A stretch of 64,000 bases of DNA from Stenotrophomonas maltophilia (GTDB lineage: Bacteria > Pseudomonadota > Gammaproteobacteria > Xanthomonadales > Xanthomonadaceae). This document shows positions 16,357-25,666 of this stretch, piece after piece (position 1 is the stretch's first letter; each line of letters begins with the position of its first letter). The DNA is taken from positions 558,505 to 622,504 of the forward strand of contig DEVL01000003.1 of assembly GCA_002363385.1 (NCBI GenBank), read 5' to 3'. The notes under the pieces were generated by a model. It did not search any database. It was not told the origin of the DNA and saw only the letters and a list, made by a program, of their open reading frames with translations. The translations under genes and the position numbers were made by a program.

Positions 16357-19230
16357 ATGAACAACCTGCATCACCGCCCACTGGCGGTTGCCGTCTCGCT
16401 GTGCCTGCTGCTGGCGGCACCGGCCCTGGCCAGCGCGCAGGACGCGCCACGCAGTACGACCGATCTGGACCGGGTAGAAGTGACCGGCAGCCGCATCAAG
16501 CGGGCCGAGGTGGAAGGGCAGGTGCCGATCCAGACTCTGACCCGCACCGAGATCGAACGCACCGGCCTGACCTCGATCGGCGATGTGCTGCAGCAACTGA
16601 CCGGCTCCGGTTCGGCGCTCAATGCAAAGTTCAATTCCTCGGGCAACTTCGGCTTCCCACCCGATGGCAGCGGTGTGGGCGCGGGCTCGGCCCAGGTCGA
16701 CCTGCGGCATCTGGGCGCCAAGCGCGTGCTGGTCCTGGTCGACGGCATCCGTTGGGTCAACGAATCCTCCGCCTCCGGCGTGGGTGCGGCGACCGATCTG
16801 AACACCATTCCGCTGGCCATCGTCGAGCGCATCGAAGTGCTCGAAGACGGCGCCTCGTCGCTGTATGGCTCCGATGCGATCGCCGGTGTGGTCAACATCA
16901 TCACCCGCCGCGAATTCGACGGCGCGCAGGTGACGATGAATTATGGCGAGTACACCAAGGGCGACGGCACCCAGAAAGGCGTGGATCTGGCGTGGGGCAC
17001 CAGCGGCGACCGCTACAGCCTGTTCCTGGGCGCCAGCTGGACCAAGCAGGACCCGGTGTATGCGCGCGATCGCGAGCAATCGCGCTTCCCGATTCCCGGC
17101 ACCGGACTTGCCTTCGGCAGTGGTGGCATTCCGCAGGGGCGCTTCGCCTTCGTGGACCCCAACACCGGCGCCAGCCAGAACATCGTGCCCAACACCGGCG
17201 TGAGCAATCCGCGCTATGACGGCAGCGCGGGCTGCAACCGCAGTGATGATTACCACTGCTTCACCTCGGCCGACCGTTTCAACTTCGCCGAGTACAACCT
17301 GGTGCTCACCCCGTCCGAGCGGAAGGGCATCTTCGGTCAGTTCCGTTTCGACCTCACCGATGACATCCAGTGGTACATCAAGGCACTGGGTAACCGCCGC
17401 GAGTCCACCAACCAGGCCGGCCCCGAGCCGCTGTTCTTCGGCCCGGACGGCGCCACCGGCAACCCGCTGGCGGACAACATCGTGGTCTCCGCGCTCAACC
17501 CGTACAACCCGTTCGGCTTCGATCTGGATTCTTCGAGCAACATGAGCCTGATCGGTCGCCGCCCGGTGGAAGGCGGCCCGCGCGTGTTCGAGCAGGAGGT
17601 CAACACCCAGTACTTCGCCACCGGGCTGGTCGGCCAGTTCCAGGCGGCGGACCGCAGCTGGTTCTGGGACCTCAACGGCATGTACAGCAAGAACAAAGCC
17701 GAGCAGACCAACTACGGCAGCTACGACATCTACAAGGTCAACATGGCGCTGGGCGATCCGGCGATCTGCGCGGCCACGCCCGGCTGTGTCCCGCTGAACA
17801 TCTTCGGCGGGGTCGGCTCGATCACGCCGGACATGCTGCGCTGGATCCAGCCGGTGGTGCGAGACCGCAGCCAGAACGAGCTGAGCCTGTTCACCGCCAA
17901 CCTGAGCAGCGAGTTGTTCACGCTCCCGGCCGGCCCGGTCTCGTTCGCCACCGGCTACGAGTACCGCAAGTACGAGGGCCGCTACGATCCGGATCCGCTG
18001 ACCGTGATCGGTCACTACAACGGTGTGCCGTCACTGCCCACCTCCGGCTCCTACGACGTTAACGAGGCCTACCTCGAGCTGAGCGTGCCGATCTTCGCCA
18101 AGAGCGCGCTCGGCGAGAAGCTCGACCTGAGCCTGGCCGGGCGCTACTCGGACTACTCCACCTTCGGTGGGGAGTTCACGCCGAAGTACGGCCTGCGCTG
18201 GCAGGTGACCAACGACTTCGTGCTGCGCACCAGCTATGCCGAAGGCTTCCGCGCGCCGTCGATCGGCGAGCTGTACGGCTCGGCCGCGCGTGCCGACCTG
18301 CAGCTGTTCGATCCGTGCTCGGTCGGGTTGGGTGGTACGCCGCCGCGCGGCAGTGCCGCCAACTGTGCCGCACTCGGCGTGCCCGGGGGGTTCCAGCAGG
18401 CCAACTCGCAGATCTCGGTCACCACCGGTGGCAACGCGGAGCTGGATCCGGAGCGCTCGCGCAGCTTCAGCGCCGGCTTCGTGTGGAGCCCCTGGTTCGG
18501 CAGCAATGCGTCCTGGTCGGAGCGCTTCGATGTGGAGGTGACGTTCTATCGCCACCACATCGAAGGCGCGATCCAGGCGATCAACGCGCAGACCCAGCTC
18601 GACCTGTGCGTGGACACGCTGGACCCGCTGTACTGCGGTGGCATCACGCGCGCCTCGACCGGTGCGGTCAGCAGCTTCAACAACCGGCTGACCAACCTGG
18701 GCTCGATCAAGACCGATGGCTGGGATGTGGACCTGTTCTGGACCCTGCCGCAGACGGAGGTCGGCCAGTTCAAGCTCGGTTGGCAGAACACCTTCGTCGG
18801 GCGCTATGAGGCACTGGGTGCGGCCGGCCAGCGGCAGCCGCAGGAGCCGGGCGTGGAAGTGGCCGACAGCTCGATCCCGGAGTGGACCAGCAATGCCACC
18901 CTGAGTTGGAATCTGGCCAACTGGAATGCCTCCTGGACGGTACGACACATCTCCAAGCTCACCGAGGAGTGCGGCGACGTGGCGGCCTTCCCGATCTGCG
19001 GCAATCAGGCCGAGGGGACGAACGAACTGGCCGCGACCACCTTCCACGACATGCAGGTGGGCTACAAGTTCGACTGGATGAAGGGGCTGCAGCTCAGCGC
19101 CGGCCTGAACAACGTGTTCGACAAGGATCCGCCGATCTGCCTGTCGTGCTCGCTCAACGGCTATGACGCCTCGACCTACGACATCCCGCGCGGGCGCTAC
19201 TGGTACCTGCGCGCGGATCTGCGGTTCTGA
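16357..19230 (+). CDS. TonB-dependent outer-membrane receptor
   Basis: This complete 957-residue receptor has a signal peptide (about residues 1-27, ending ALASAQD). The TonB box region DLDRVEVTGSRIKRAE is followed by a plug (QIDLRHLG-like, RVLVLVDGIRWVN, VERIEVLEDGASSLYGSDAIAGVVNIITRR) and a 22-strand-type barrel ending in YLRADLRF. It belongs to the large TonB receptors with an extended plug common in Xanthomonadaceae. No transporter or regulator lies beside it, so the substrate cannot be named. The preferred ATG 16357 follows GGAGAGAGAG. ATG 16306 would only add residues before the signal peptide. Confidence 0.92.
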   Translation: MNNLHHRPLAVAVSLCLLLAAPALASAQDAPRSTTDLDRVEVTGSRIKRAEVEGQVPIQTLTRTEIERTGLTSIGDVLQQLTGSGSALNAKFNSSGNFGFPPDGSGVGAGSAQVDLRHLGAKRVLVLVDGIRWVNESSASGVGAATDLNTIPLAIVERIEVLEDGASSLYGSDAIAGVVNIITRREFDGAQVTMNYGEYTKGDGTQKGVDLAWGTSGDRYSLFLGASWTKQDPVYARDREQSRFPIPGTGLAFGSGGIPQGRFAFVDPNTGASQNIVPNTGVSNPRYDGSAGCNRSDDYHCFTSADRFNFAEYNLVLTPSERKGIFGQFRFDLTDDIQWYIKALGNRRESTNQAGPEPLFFGPDGATGNPLADNIVVSALNPYNPFGFDLDSSSNMSLIGRRPVEGGPRVFEQEVNTQYFATGLVGQFQAADRSWFWDLNGMYSKNKAEQTNYGSYDIYKVNMALGDPAICAATPGCVPLNIFGGVGSITPDMLRWIQPVVRDRSQNELSLFTANLSSELFTLPAGPVSFATGYEYRKYEGRYDPDPLTVIGHYNGVPSLPTSGSYDVNEAYLELSVPIFAKSALGEKLDLSLAGRYSDYSTFGGEFTPKYGLRWQVTNDFVLRTSYAEGFRAPSIGELYGSAARADLQLFDPCSVGLGGTPPRGSAANCAALGVPGGFQQANSQISVTTGGNAELDPERSRSFSAGFVWSPWFGSNASWSERFDVEVTFYRHHIEGAIQAINAQTQLDLCVDTLDPLYCGGITRASTGAVSSFNNRLTNLGSIKTDGWDVDLFWTLPQTEVGQFKLGWQNTFVGRYEALGAAGQRQPQEPGVEVADSSIPEWTSNATLSWNLANWNASWTVRHISKLTEECGDVAAFPICGNQAEGTNELAATTFHDMQVGYKFDWMKGLQLSAGLNNVFDKDPPICLSCSLNGYDASTYDIPRGRYWYLRADLRF

Positions 19231-19256
19231 TCAAGGGTTGATGCGGAGGTGACACG

Positions 19257-19281
19257 CCGGGGCGTCGAGACGGCGCCCCGG
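19257..19281 (+). terminator. GC hairpin after the TonB receptor
   Basis: CCGGGGCG and CGCCCCGG form a perfect 8-bp stem with a 9-nt loop, 27 bp after the receptor stop codon. There is no T-run after the stem, so it is at best a weak or Rho-assisted terminator. Confidence 0.35.
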
Positions 19282-19365
19282 TGCGTTCCGGGCGGACAAC
19301 CTGGTTGCACGGATCGGCCATATCGGGTGCCCGGGCTGCCGGTGCTGTTTCCGTCAGGCATCATG

Positions 19366-19391
19366 GGGAGCCGGCCAGCGGCCGGCACTAC
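19366..19391 (-). repeat. SMAG-type REP palindrome (copy 1)
   Basis: Read on the minus strand this is GTAGTGCCGGCC-GCT-GGCCGGC followed by TCCC. It is identical in core and head to the copy at 35147. The GTAG head and imperfect palindrome are features of SMAG repeats described in Stenotrophomonas maltophilia. It lies just upstream of the LysE-family gene. Confidence 0.8.
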
Positions 19392-19414
19392 GCCTCCTCG
19401 TGAACTGAATTGCC

Positions 19415-20041
19415 ATGAACCTGCATACCTGGTGGATCTTCGCCGTCACCGTGTTCGTCCTGTGCGGCACGCCCGGCCCGAACATGCTGCACGTGATGAC
19501 CCGCAGCGTGCGCGTCGGCTTCCGCCGCAGCATCGCCGCCATGGCCGGCTGCCTGACCGCGCTGGTACTGGCCCTGGCGATCTCCGCCGCCGGACTGGGC
19601 GCGGTGCTCAAGGCCTCGCCGATGGTGTTCGACGTGCTGCGCTACGCCGGCGTGGCGTACCTGGTGTACCTGGGGATCAAAGCCTGGCGCGGCGGTGATG
19701 CGCCGATCGACGTCGGCAGCACCACGGCGCTGGTGCCCAGTTCACGCACCGTGCTGTTCCGCGATGGCTTCATCATCGGCATCAGCAACCCCAAGCTGCT
19801 GCTGTTCGCTTCGGCGTTCCTGCCGCAGTTCGTCGATCTCACCCAGCCGCAGCTGCCGCAGTTCGTGATCCTGGTGGGCACCTTCGCGGTGATGGAGATG
19901 TTCTGGTACGCGGTGTATGCCGCCGGCGGCCGCGGGCTGGCCGGTTATCTGGCCAAGCCGGGGCTGCGCAAGGTGTTCGACCGTGTGGTCGGCACGATCT
20001 TCATCGGGTTCGGGTTGGCGCTGCTGCGCGCACGGCCGTAG
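19415..20041 (+). CDS. LysE/RhtB-family amino-acid exporter
   Basis: This 208-residue inner-membrane protein has about six hydrophobic segments. The family signature near the N-terminus reads CGTPGPNMLHVMTRSVRVGFRRS, and FRDGFIIGISNPKLLLF follows mid-protein, matching the LysE/RhtB superfamily. Members export amino acids such as homoserine lactones, threonine or lysine; the substrate here is unknown. The gene is flanked by GTAG repeats on both sides, and its TAG stop codon is the TAG of the downstream repeat head. Confidence 0.9.
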   Translation: MNLHTWWIFAVTVFVLCGTPGPNMLHVMTRSVRVGFRRSIAAMAGCLTALVLALAISAAGLGAVLKASPMVFDVLRYAGVAYLVYLGIKAWRGGDAPIDVGSTTALVPSSRTVLFRDGFIIGISNPKLLLFASAFLPQFVDLTQPQLPQFVILVGTFAVMEMFWYAVYAAGGRGLAGYLAKPGLRKVFDRVVGTIFIGFGLALLRARP

Positions 20042-20113
20042 TGCCGGCCGCTGGCCGGCCACCAGGCAAGACCGTCATCGCCCATGAGGCTGCCGGCCAG
20101 GGGCCGGCACTCC
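20038..20113. repeat. Inverted pair of SMAG-type REP palindromes (copy 2)
   Basis: A plus-strand GTAGTGCCGGCC-n3-GGCCGGCC unit (20038-20063) is followed by an inverted unit (about 20088-20113) with a slightly diverged GAG head. Facing pairs are the usual dimer arrangement of REP elements and can fold into one long hairpin. The first unit overlaps the lysE-family stop codon. Confidence 0.8.
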
Positions 20114-20165
20114 CGGGGCCCGGCCAGGCGCCGCCGCGCGTCCATTGCGCATCGTGCAAAACGCA

Positions 20166-20190
20166 GAGAGCCGGGCAATGCCCGGCTCTC
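20166..20190 (-). terminator. Hairpin terminator of the siderophore receptor gene
   Basis: GAGAGCCGGGC and GCCCGGCTCTC form a perfect 11-bp stem with an ATT/AAT loop, 30 bp past the receptor stop. In the minus direction TGCGTTTTGC follows, giving a short T-run. Confidence 0.55.
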
Positions 20191-20220
20191 CGTTGTTGAA
20201 GCGATACGATCAAAGACCGG

Positions 20221-22419
20221 TTAGAACGACCAGGTGAACGTCAGGCCGCCATTGCGACCATCACCGTACGCGCCGTAGCCGTTGATCTGCGAGAAGTACT
20301 TTTTGTCCAGCAGATTGTTGAGGTTGGCCTGCACGCTGAACTCCGGCGAGATGCGGTAGCGCACGAACGCGCTGACCAGCGCATAGCCGCCCTGTTCGAT
20401 ACGGCCATAGGCCGGCACCGGGTAGTAGATGCCGTTCTGCCAGTTGGCCCCGCCGCCGACCGTCAGCGCGCTCAGCGACTGCGGGGTGTAGCTGGTGAAC
20501 AGCTTGATGGTGGTCTGCGGCAGGTTGGTGTTGATGTCCGCGTCGTTGATGTCCTTGGCCACGTAGCGCGAGGCACCGAAGGTCGCGTTCCAGCCCGGGG
20601 CCAGTTCGCCGTTGAGCTCGAACTCGAAGCCACGGCTCACCGTGCCGCGTGCGGCGATGTAGGCGAACTCATTGGGGCTGCCTTGGACGGGCTCGCTGGT
20701 GGCCTGGCCGACGTTGTCCTGCTCCATGCGGAACACCGCCAGCGACGCGTTCAGGCGGTTGTCGAACCACGCGCCCTTGACGCCCACTTCGTAGCTCTTG
20801 CCGTCCACCGGATCCAGGTAGCTGCCCGCGCGGTTCTTCAGCGTCTGCGGCTGGAAGATCTCGGTGTAGCTGGCGTAGGTGGAGTAGGTGTCGTTGATAT
20901 CGAACACCAAGCCTGCGTACGGGGTGGTGACCTTGTGGCTAAAGCGACTGACGACTGTGCCCTCCAGACCGTCCAAGCTCCAGTCGGTATAGCGCGCACC
21001 AATGATCAGCTTCAGCGGGTCGGCCAGCGCCAGGCGAGTAGCCGCGTAACCCGCTTTCTGAGTGATCGTGCCACGGCTCTGCAGCTTCATTGCACGCCAC
21101 TCTGGTTCAGGGAAATTTCCGTTCCAGCCGAGATAGTTGGGCAGCGTCAGGTATGGCGCAATCGGATCACTGTAGAAATCCGGCTGGTAATCGCCTTTGT
21201 TGGCGTACTCCCGCTTGTTGTAGCTCAGACCAGCCATGAACTGGTGCTCGCGGCCAAACAGCTGAAACGGGCCGTCGATGAAGCCATCGACGGCGCTGAC
21301 CTTGCGCTCGGTGTTGTAGAAGCCTGCAGAGGGCGTGATACCAGCGCCGGTTGCTTTGTCAAAGTAGGACGCGCCAGTCATCCAGTCGTTGTAGGCGGTG
21401 TAGAACAATTTATCATCGGCCTTGGTTTCGTCATGCGTCGCGCCGACTTTGAACTTCCAGCCGCTGGCAAACCCATGTTCAAGAGTGGCGAATGCGCGCT
21501 TGCTGGTGGTGTCCCAATACGTCCAGCCTGGATTCGGGTTGAACGACTCGTCGTAACCGGTGGAGGTGCCATCGGAGAACAGCATCGGGAAGCCACCCCA
21601 GGTCGCGCCGTTGGCCCGCTTCTGCTGGTAGTCGTAGCCCACGCTCAGCTGGGTGTCCGGGGTCAGGTCGGCATCGATCACCGCATAGCCCAGCGTCTTG
21701 TGCTGGTCGTAGCGGTCCATCTGCGATTCGGTATCCAGGTAGCTGCCGATCACGCGTGCACGCACCGAGCCGCTGGCGTTCAGCGGAGTGGTCACATCCA
21801 CGGTGCTGCGGGTACGGCCCCAGCTGCCCACGTTGACCGACACGCTGCCGGTCAGCTCGGCGCTGTCGGCATGCTTGCGGATCAGGTTCACCGACGCGGA
21901 CGGGTTGCCGGCGCCGCTCAGCAGGCCGGTGGCGCCACGCACCACTTCCACGCGGTCATACAGGGCCAGGTCCAGGCCGGAATCGCCGTAGCTCCAGTTC
22001 TGCACCATCTGGGTCGGCAGGCCGTCGAACTGGTAGCTGTCGATGTAGAAGCCGCGCGCGTAGAACTCGGTGCGCTCGGTATCGGACTGCGTGCTGCTCA
22101 CGCCGGTGGTGTTGGCCAGCACGTCGATGATGTCATCGAGGTTCTGATCTTCGATGCGCTGGTGGCTGATGATGCTGACCGACTGCGGGATCTCGCGCGG
22201 GGCCAGATCGAAGCGGGTGCCGGCCGAGGTGCGGCGGACCGAATAGCCTTCGGCGCGCTCGCCCTTGACCACGATTTTGTCCAGCGTGGTGGCATCAGCG
22301 GCAGCGTCCTGCGCGAACGCAGGCGCAATGGCGAGCGTGCACAGGGCGACCAGCAAGGCCTGCGGCAGCGGGCGACGGGGCATCGACGGGCGGGACAGCA
22401 CGTGGGCGGAGCGGGTCAT
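20221..22419 (-). CDS. TonB-dependent siderophore receptor
   Basis: This 732-residue receptor has a signal peptide (PQALLVALCTLAIAPAFAQD), then the plug with IPQSVSIISHQRIEDQNLDDIIDVL and RTEFYARGFYIDSYQFDGLPT. That wording is typical of the siderophore receptor family (TIGR01783, FhuA/FoxA-like). The barrel ends in GGLTFTWSF. It should take up a ferric siderophore, probably made by other microbes because no synthesis genes are near. A Fur-box-like site lies upstream (22585-22603). The start is uncertain: ATG 22419 is used; 22449 has a better-spaced AGGA, and 22383 also gives a signal peptide. It is divergent from an AraC-type regulator. Confidence 0.9.
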   Translation of the reverse strand: MTRSAHVLSRPSMPRRPLPQALLVALCTLAIAPAFAQDAAADATTLDKIVVKGERAEGYSVRRTSAGTRFDLAPREIPQSVSIISHQRIEDQNLDDIIDVLANTTGVSSTQSDTERTEFYARGFYIDSYQFDGLPTQMVQNWSYGDSGLDLALYDRVEVVRGATGLLSGAGNPSASVNLIRKHADSAELTGSVSVNVGSWGRTRSTVDVTTPLNASGSVRARVIGSYLDTESQMDRYDQHKTLGYAVIDADLTPDTQLSVGYDYQQKRANGATWGGFPMLFSDGTSTGYDESFNPNPGWTYWDTTSKRAFATLEHGFASGWKFKVGATHDETKADDKLFYTAYNDWMTGASYFDKATGAGITPSAGFYNTERKVSAVDGFIDGPFQLFGREHQFMAGLSYNKREYANKGDYQPDFYSDPIAPYLTLPNYLGWNGNFPEPEWRAMKLQSRGTITQKAGYAATRLALADPLKLIIGARYTDWSLDGLEGTVVSRFSHKVTTPYAGLVFDINDTYSTYASYTEIFQPQTLKNRAGSYLDPVDGKSYEVGVKGAWFDNRLNASLAVFRMEQDNVGQATSEPVQGSPNEFAYIAARGTVSRGFEFELNGELAPGWNATFGASRYVAKDINDADINTNLPQTTIKLFTSYTPQSLSALTVGGGANWQNGIYYPVPAYGRIEQGGYALVSAFVRYRISPEFSVQANLNNLLDKKYFSQINGYGAYGDGRNGGLTFTWSF

Positions 22420-22584
22420 CGGCGTTTCCAGAAAGGCGGCAACGCGCATGGCCGGCGTCCTGGGTGGCCTGCGGCGGAGCGGGGTGGGGGCAGGCAGCGG
22501 CTGGCGCGGGCGGTGACCGGCGCGGGCTCGATAACTGTTCACGGGTACGCATCCCTTGCGCGACCCGGATCACACTATGGTAAT

Positions 22585-22603
22585 GGCAATGATTCGCATC
22601 ATC
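22585..22603. promoter_or_regulatory. Fur-box-like site
   Basis: GGCAATGATTCGCATCATC matches the 19-bp Fur consensus (GATAATGATAATCATTATC) at 13 positions by direct comparison. It lies between the divergent siderophore receptor and AraC regulator genes, where iron repression would be expected. Confidence 0.55.
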
Positions 22604-22789
22604 AACCGCATCCGATCTCAGGGTCGATGCTGAAGGCAGGCCACGCGGGACTCATGCGTGTTCATTTTGCTGAAGCGAGCTCGCGCTACTGCCCCACCGT
22701 CGCAGCGCAGCGCACAGCAAGAACGATCAAATGCCGCGGCGCGCGCTGGGTTACGCTGCGGTCCCGTTCAACGGCATGGAACTGGCGGT

Positions 22790-23641
22790 ATGGGTGCGGC
22801 ACGCAGGGCCCTGTGGTACATCGAAAGCCACTTCGCTGAAAACCCGTCGCTGGCCGATATCGCTCGCGTGGTCGGGCTGTCACCGTTCCACCTCTCGCGC
22901 TTGTTCCAGCTCAGCACCGGCACCTCGGTGGTGCGCTATCTGCGTGGCCGCCGGCTGACCGAAGCTGCCCGTCAACTGGCCGCCGGTGCCGGTGACATCC
23001 TGAGTGTAGCGGTGGCGGCGGGCTATGCCTCGCACGCGGCCTTTACCCGCGCATTTTCCGACCAGTTCGGGCGTTCGCCCGAGCAGGTGCGCGAACAGGG
23101 GCTGGCCGGCATGGCGCTGGTCGAGGCACTGAAACTGATCGATACCTCGACCCCCTGCGCGATCGAACCCCGGCGCGAGTACCGCGGCGCCCTGCGCGTG
23201 GCAGGGATCGGTGCACGCCATACCGCCGCGACCGTCGCATCGATTCCTTCGCAATGGCAGCGCCTTGACGAAGCGTATGGCCTGGGCGCTGAGATCGCTT
23301 ACGGCGTGTGCGGCAACAACGATGCCGAAGGTGGCTTCGACTACATCGCCGGCGTGGAGATCCGTGCCGGCGCGTCCGTGCCCGCCGGTTGGCAGGCGAT
23401 CTCGATCGCGCCCCGCGAGTACCTGGTGGCCTGGCATGCCGGGCACATCTCCGCGATCCGCTCCACCTGGTTCTGGTTGTTGAATGACTATCTGCCGGCG
23501 TCCGGCCTGACCCTGGCCGACGCACCGGACCTGGAGCGCTACGACGCGCGCTTCGATGACCGCAGCGGCCACGGCGGGGTGGAGATCTGGCTGCCGCTGG
23601 CCGACACGTTGCACCTCAAGGAGGTTGACCCATGCGAATGA
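22790..23641 (+). CDS. AraC-family regulator with GyrI-like effector domain
   Basis: This 283-residue protein has the AraC helix-turn-helix pair at the N-terminus (SLADIARVVGLSPFHLSRLFQ, then DILSVAVAAGYASHAAFTRAF, about residues 20-100). A C-terminal GyrI-like/AraC effector-binding domain follows (about residues 125-283, with FDYIAGVEI and EIWLPL). The order matches E. coli Rob-type proteins. It lies divergent from a siderophore receptor and 4-bp-coupled to a hydrolase, so it probably controls one or both. The start at ATG 22790 is chosen because the fold begins there; a 44-codon extension upstream looks non-coding. Confidence 0.85.
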   Translation: MGAARRALWYIESHFAENPSLADIARVVGLSPFHLSRLFQLSTGTSVVRYLRGRRLTEAARQLAAGAGDILSVAVAAGYASHAAFTRAFSDQFGRSPEQVREQGLAGMALVEALKLIDTSTPCAIEPRREYRGALRVAGIGARHTAATVASIPSQWQRLDEAYGLGAEIAYGVCGNNDAEGGFDYIAGVEIRAGASVPAGWQAISIAPREYLVAWHAGHISAIRSTWFWLLNDYLPASGLTLADAPDLERYDARFDDRSGHGGVEIWLPLADTLHLKEVDPCE

Positions 23642-24720
23642 CCGCCCGTTGTTGTACCGCGCTGCTGGCGCTCTGCCTGCCGCTGTTTGCCGTTGGGGCC
23701 GTGCCGCCCGTGGGAGAGCGACAGGGCGTGGCACACACGCCCAGTGCGGCCGTGCGTGATGCCGACCACCGCGACAGCGTGCGCTACACCGTGTGGTACC
23801 CGGCGCATCCCGAGGCACAGGAAACCGCGCTGACGATCGGTCCGCCGGGCGCGCCGCTGTTCGAGGTGGGCACGGCTGCCGCGGATGCCGCCATCGCCGA
23901 AGGTCGCTGGCCGGTCCTGCTGCTCTCGCACGGCAACGGTGGCAGCGCCCGGATGATGGGCTGGTTCGGCACCGCGATGGCGCGGGCAGGCTACGTGGTG
24001 ATCGCGGTGGACCATCCCGGCAACAACGGTGTGGACCCCATGACCGAGGCTGGCAGCATACTGATGTGGAACCGCGTGGATGATCTTGCTGCCGCGCTGG
24101 CGGCCGTGCAGGCGGATCCCGCGCTTGCTGCGCAGATCGATACCCAGCGGTTGGGCATTGCGGGATATTCGGCTGGCGGGTTCACCGCGTTGGTCGCCGC
24201 AGGGGCACGCCCGGAGGTGCAGCGCCTGCTGGCGTTCTGTCGAACGCACCCCGATGACGGCGTCTGCGCGCCGCAGGCAGAGACTCCGTCACTGACCCTG
24301 GCGCGGCGGATGGCCGCAGCAGACACACCGGAACTGGCGCCATGGGTTGCCCGGGCCGGTGACGATCGCACCATCGGCGGCGTGGGCGCCGTGTTCCTGA
24401 TCGCGCCGGCGATGGTGCAGGCCTTCGCGCCAGAAGAACTGGCCAAGGTAAGGCTGCCGGTGTCGGTCCTCGTCGGTGCGGCCGATACGGTGGCCTCGCC
24501 GGCCACCAACAGCGACATCGCGGCCGCAGCACTTCCAAAGGCGACGCTGACCACCTTGCCAGCCGTCGGGCACTACGACTTTCTGTCCAGCTGCACCGCC
24601 TTGGGCCAGACGCGGGTCGGCGCACTCTGCCAGGTGGCGGCCGACAAGCAGGCCACGCACGGGGCGGCGATCACGGAAGCGACGGCGTTGTTCGACGCTG
24701 CGCTGTCGGCCACGCGCTGA
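23632..24720 (+). CDS. Secreted alpha/beta hydrolase
   Basis: This 362-residue protein has a signal peptide (MRMTARCCTALLALCLPLFAVGA). Its alpha/beta hydrolase fold resembles platelet-activating-factor acetylhydrolases and dienelactone hydrolases. The oxyanion-side motif is LLLSHGNGGSARMMGW, the nucleophile elbow is GIAGYSAGGFTAL (Ser in GYSAG), and a late GHYDFLSSC supplies the likely His. AAGGAGG lies ahead of ATG 23632, and the gene overlaps the AraC gene by 10 bp. Substrate unknown. A role in ester hydrolysis of an imported siderophore is possible only by context, and the export signal argues for a periplasmic site. Confidence 0.82.
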   Translation: MRMTARCCTALLALCLPLFAVGAVPPVGERQGVAHTPSAAVRDADHRDSVRYTVWYPAHPEAQETALTIGPPGAPLFEVGTAAADAAIAEGRWPVLLLSHGNGGSARMMGWFGTAMARAGYVVIAVDHPGNNGVDPMTEAGSILMWNRVDDLAAALAAVQADPALAAQIDTQRLGIAGYSAGGFTALVAAGARPEVQRLLAFCRTHPDDGVCAPQAETPSLTLARRMAAADTPELAPWVARAGDDRTIGGVGAVFLIAPAMVQAFAPEELAKVRLPVSVLVGAADTVASPATNSDIAAAALPKATLTTLPAVGHYDFLSSCTALGQTRVGALCQVAADKQATHGAAITEATALFDAALSATR

Positions 24721-24773
24721 GTCAGAGCAGAAAAGCAGCGGTATTGCCGCGCCTTCGGCCCTATCCTGTTCGG

Positions 24774-25652
24774 ATGTCGACCTCCCGCCTTTCCACGCTT
24801 TTTCCTGCCCTGGCCGTCCTGGGCTCGGTCACCTCGCTGGCCGTGGGCACCTCGTATGCCAAACAGCTGTTTCCACTGATCGGCGCGCAGGGCACCAGTG
24901 CGCTGCGCGTGGGCTTCTCGGCGCTGGTGCTGCTCATGGTGTTCCGGCCATGGCGCTGGACCACCTCCCGCGCGGATGCCGGGGCGATCATCCGCTATGG
25001 CATCACGCTGGGGGTGATGAACCTGCTGTTCTACATGGCGCTGCGTACGATCCCGTTTGGCATCGCGGTGGCCATCGAATTCTGCGGGCCGCTGGCGGTG
25101 GCGATGTGGTCCTCGCGGCGGCCGGTCGATTTCATCTGGGTCGGCTGCGCGTTGGTCGGGCTGTTGCTGCTGCTGCCGCTGGGCCATGGTGAGTCACTGG
25201 ATCCGGCCGGGGTGATGTTCGCCCTGGGCGCGGCGGTGTGCTGGGCGATGTACATCATCTTCGGCAAGCGCGCCGGCCATCTGCCGGCCGGGCATACGGT
25301 ATCGCTGGGGCTGTGCGCGGCGGCCCTGGTGGTGGTGCCGGTCGGCGTGGCGCATGCCGGCATGGCGTTGCTGGACCCGAAAATCCTGCTGTTCGGGCTG
25401 GGCGTGGCGATCGTCTCCAGCGCGATCCCGATGTCGCTGGAGATGATGGCGCTCAAGCGGCTGCCCAAGGAGACCTTCGGCATCCTGATCAGCATGGAGC
25501 CGGCGGTCGCGGCGCTGCTGGCGATGGGCCTGCTGGCCGAGCACCTGACCCCGCTGCAGTGGGCGGCGATCGGCTGCACCGTGGTGGCCTCGGTGGGCAG
25601 TACGTTGACCGCAAAGCGAGCGGTCGTACCTTTGCCGGGTGCGCCGGCGTAA
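24774..25652 (+). CDS. EamA/DMT-superfamily exporter, RhtA-like
   Basis: This 292-residue protein has about ten hydrophobic segments forming two EamA repeats. The C-terminal part PMSLEMMALKRLPKETFGILISMEPAVAAL strongly resembles RhtA, the threonine/homoserine exporter of E. coli. The start at ATG 24774 is preferred; an ATG ten codons upstream has no ribosome binding site. It is followed by a long perfect hairpin (25667-25703) shared with the convergent betA gene. Confidence 0.85.
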   Translation: MSTSRLSTLFPALAVLGSVTSLAVGTSYAKQLFPLIGAQGTSALRVGFSALVLLMVFRPWRWTTSRADAGAIIRYGITLGVMNLLFYMALRTIPFGIAVAIEFCGPLAVAMWSSRRPVDFIWVGCALVGLLLLLPLGHGESLDPAGVMFALGAAVCWAMYIIFGKRAGHLPAGHTVSLGLCAAALVVVPVGVAHAGMALLDPKILLFGLGVAIVSSAIPMSLEMMALKRLPKETFGILISMEPAVAALLAMGLLAEHLTPLQWAAIGCTVVASVGSTLTAKRAVVPLPGAPA

Positions 25653-25666
25653 TCGCGCGTGATGGT

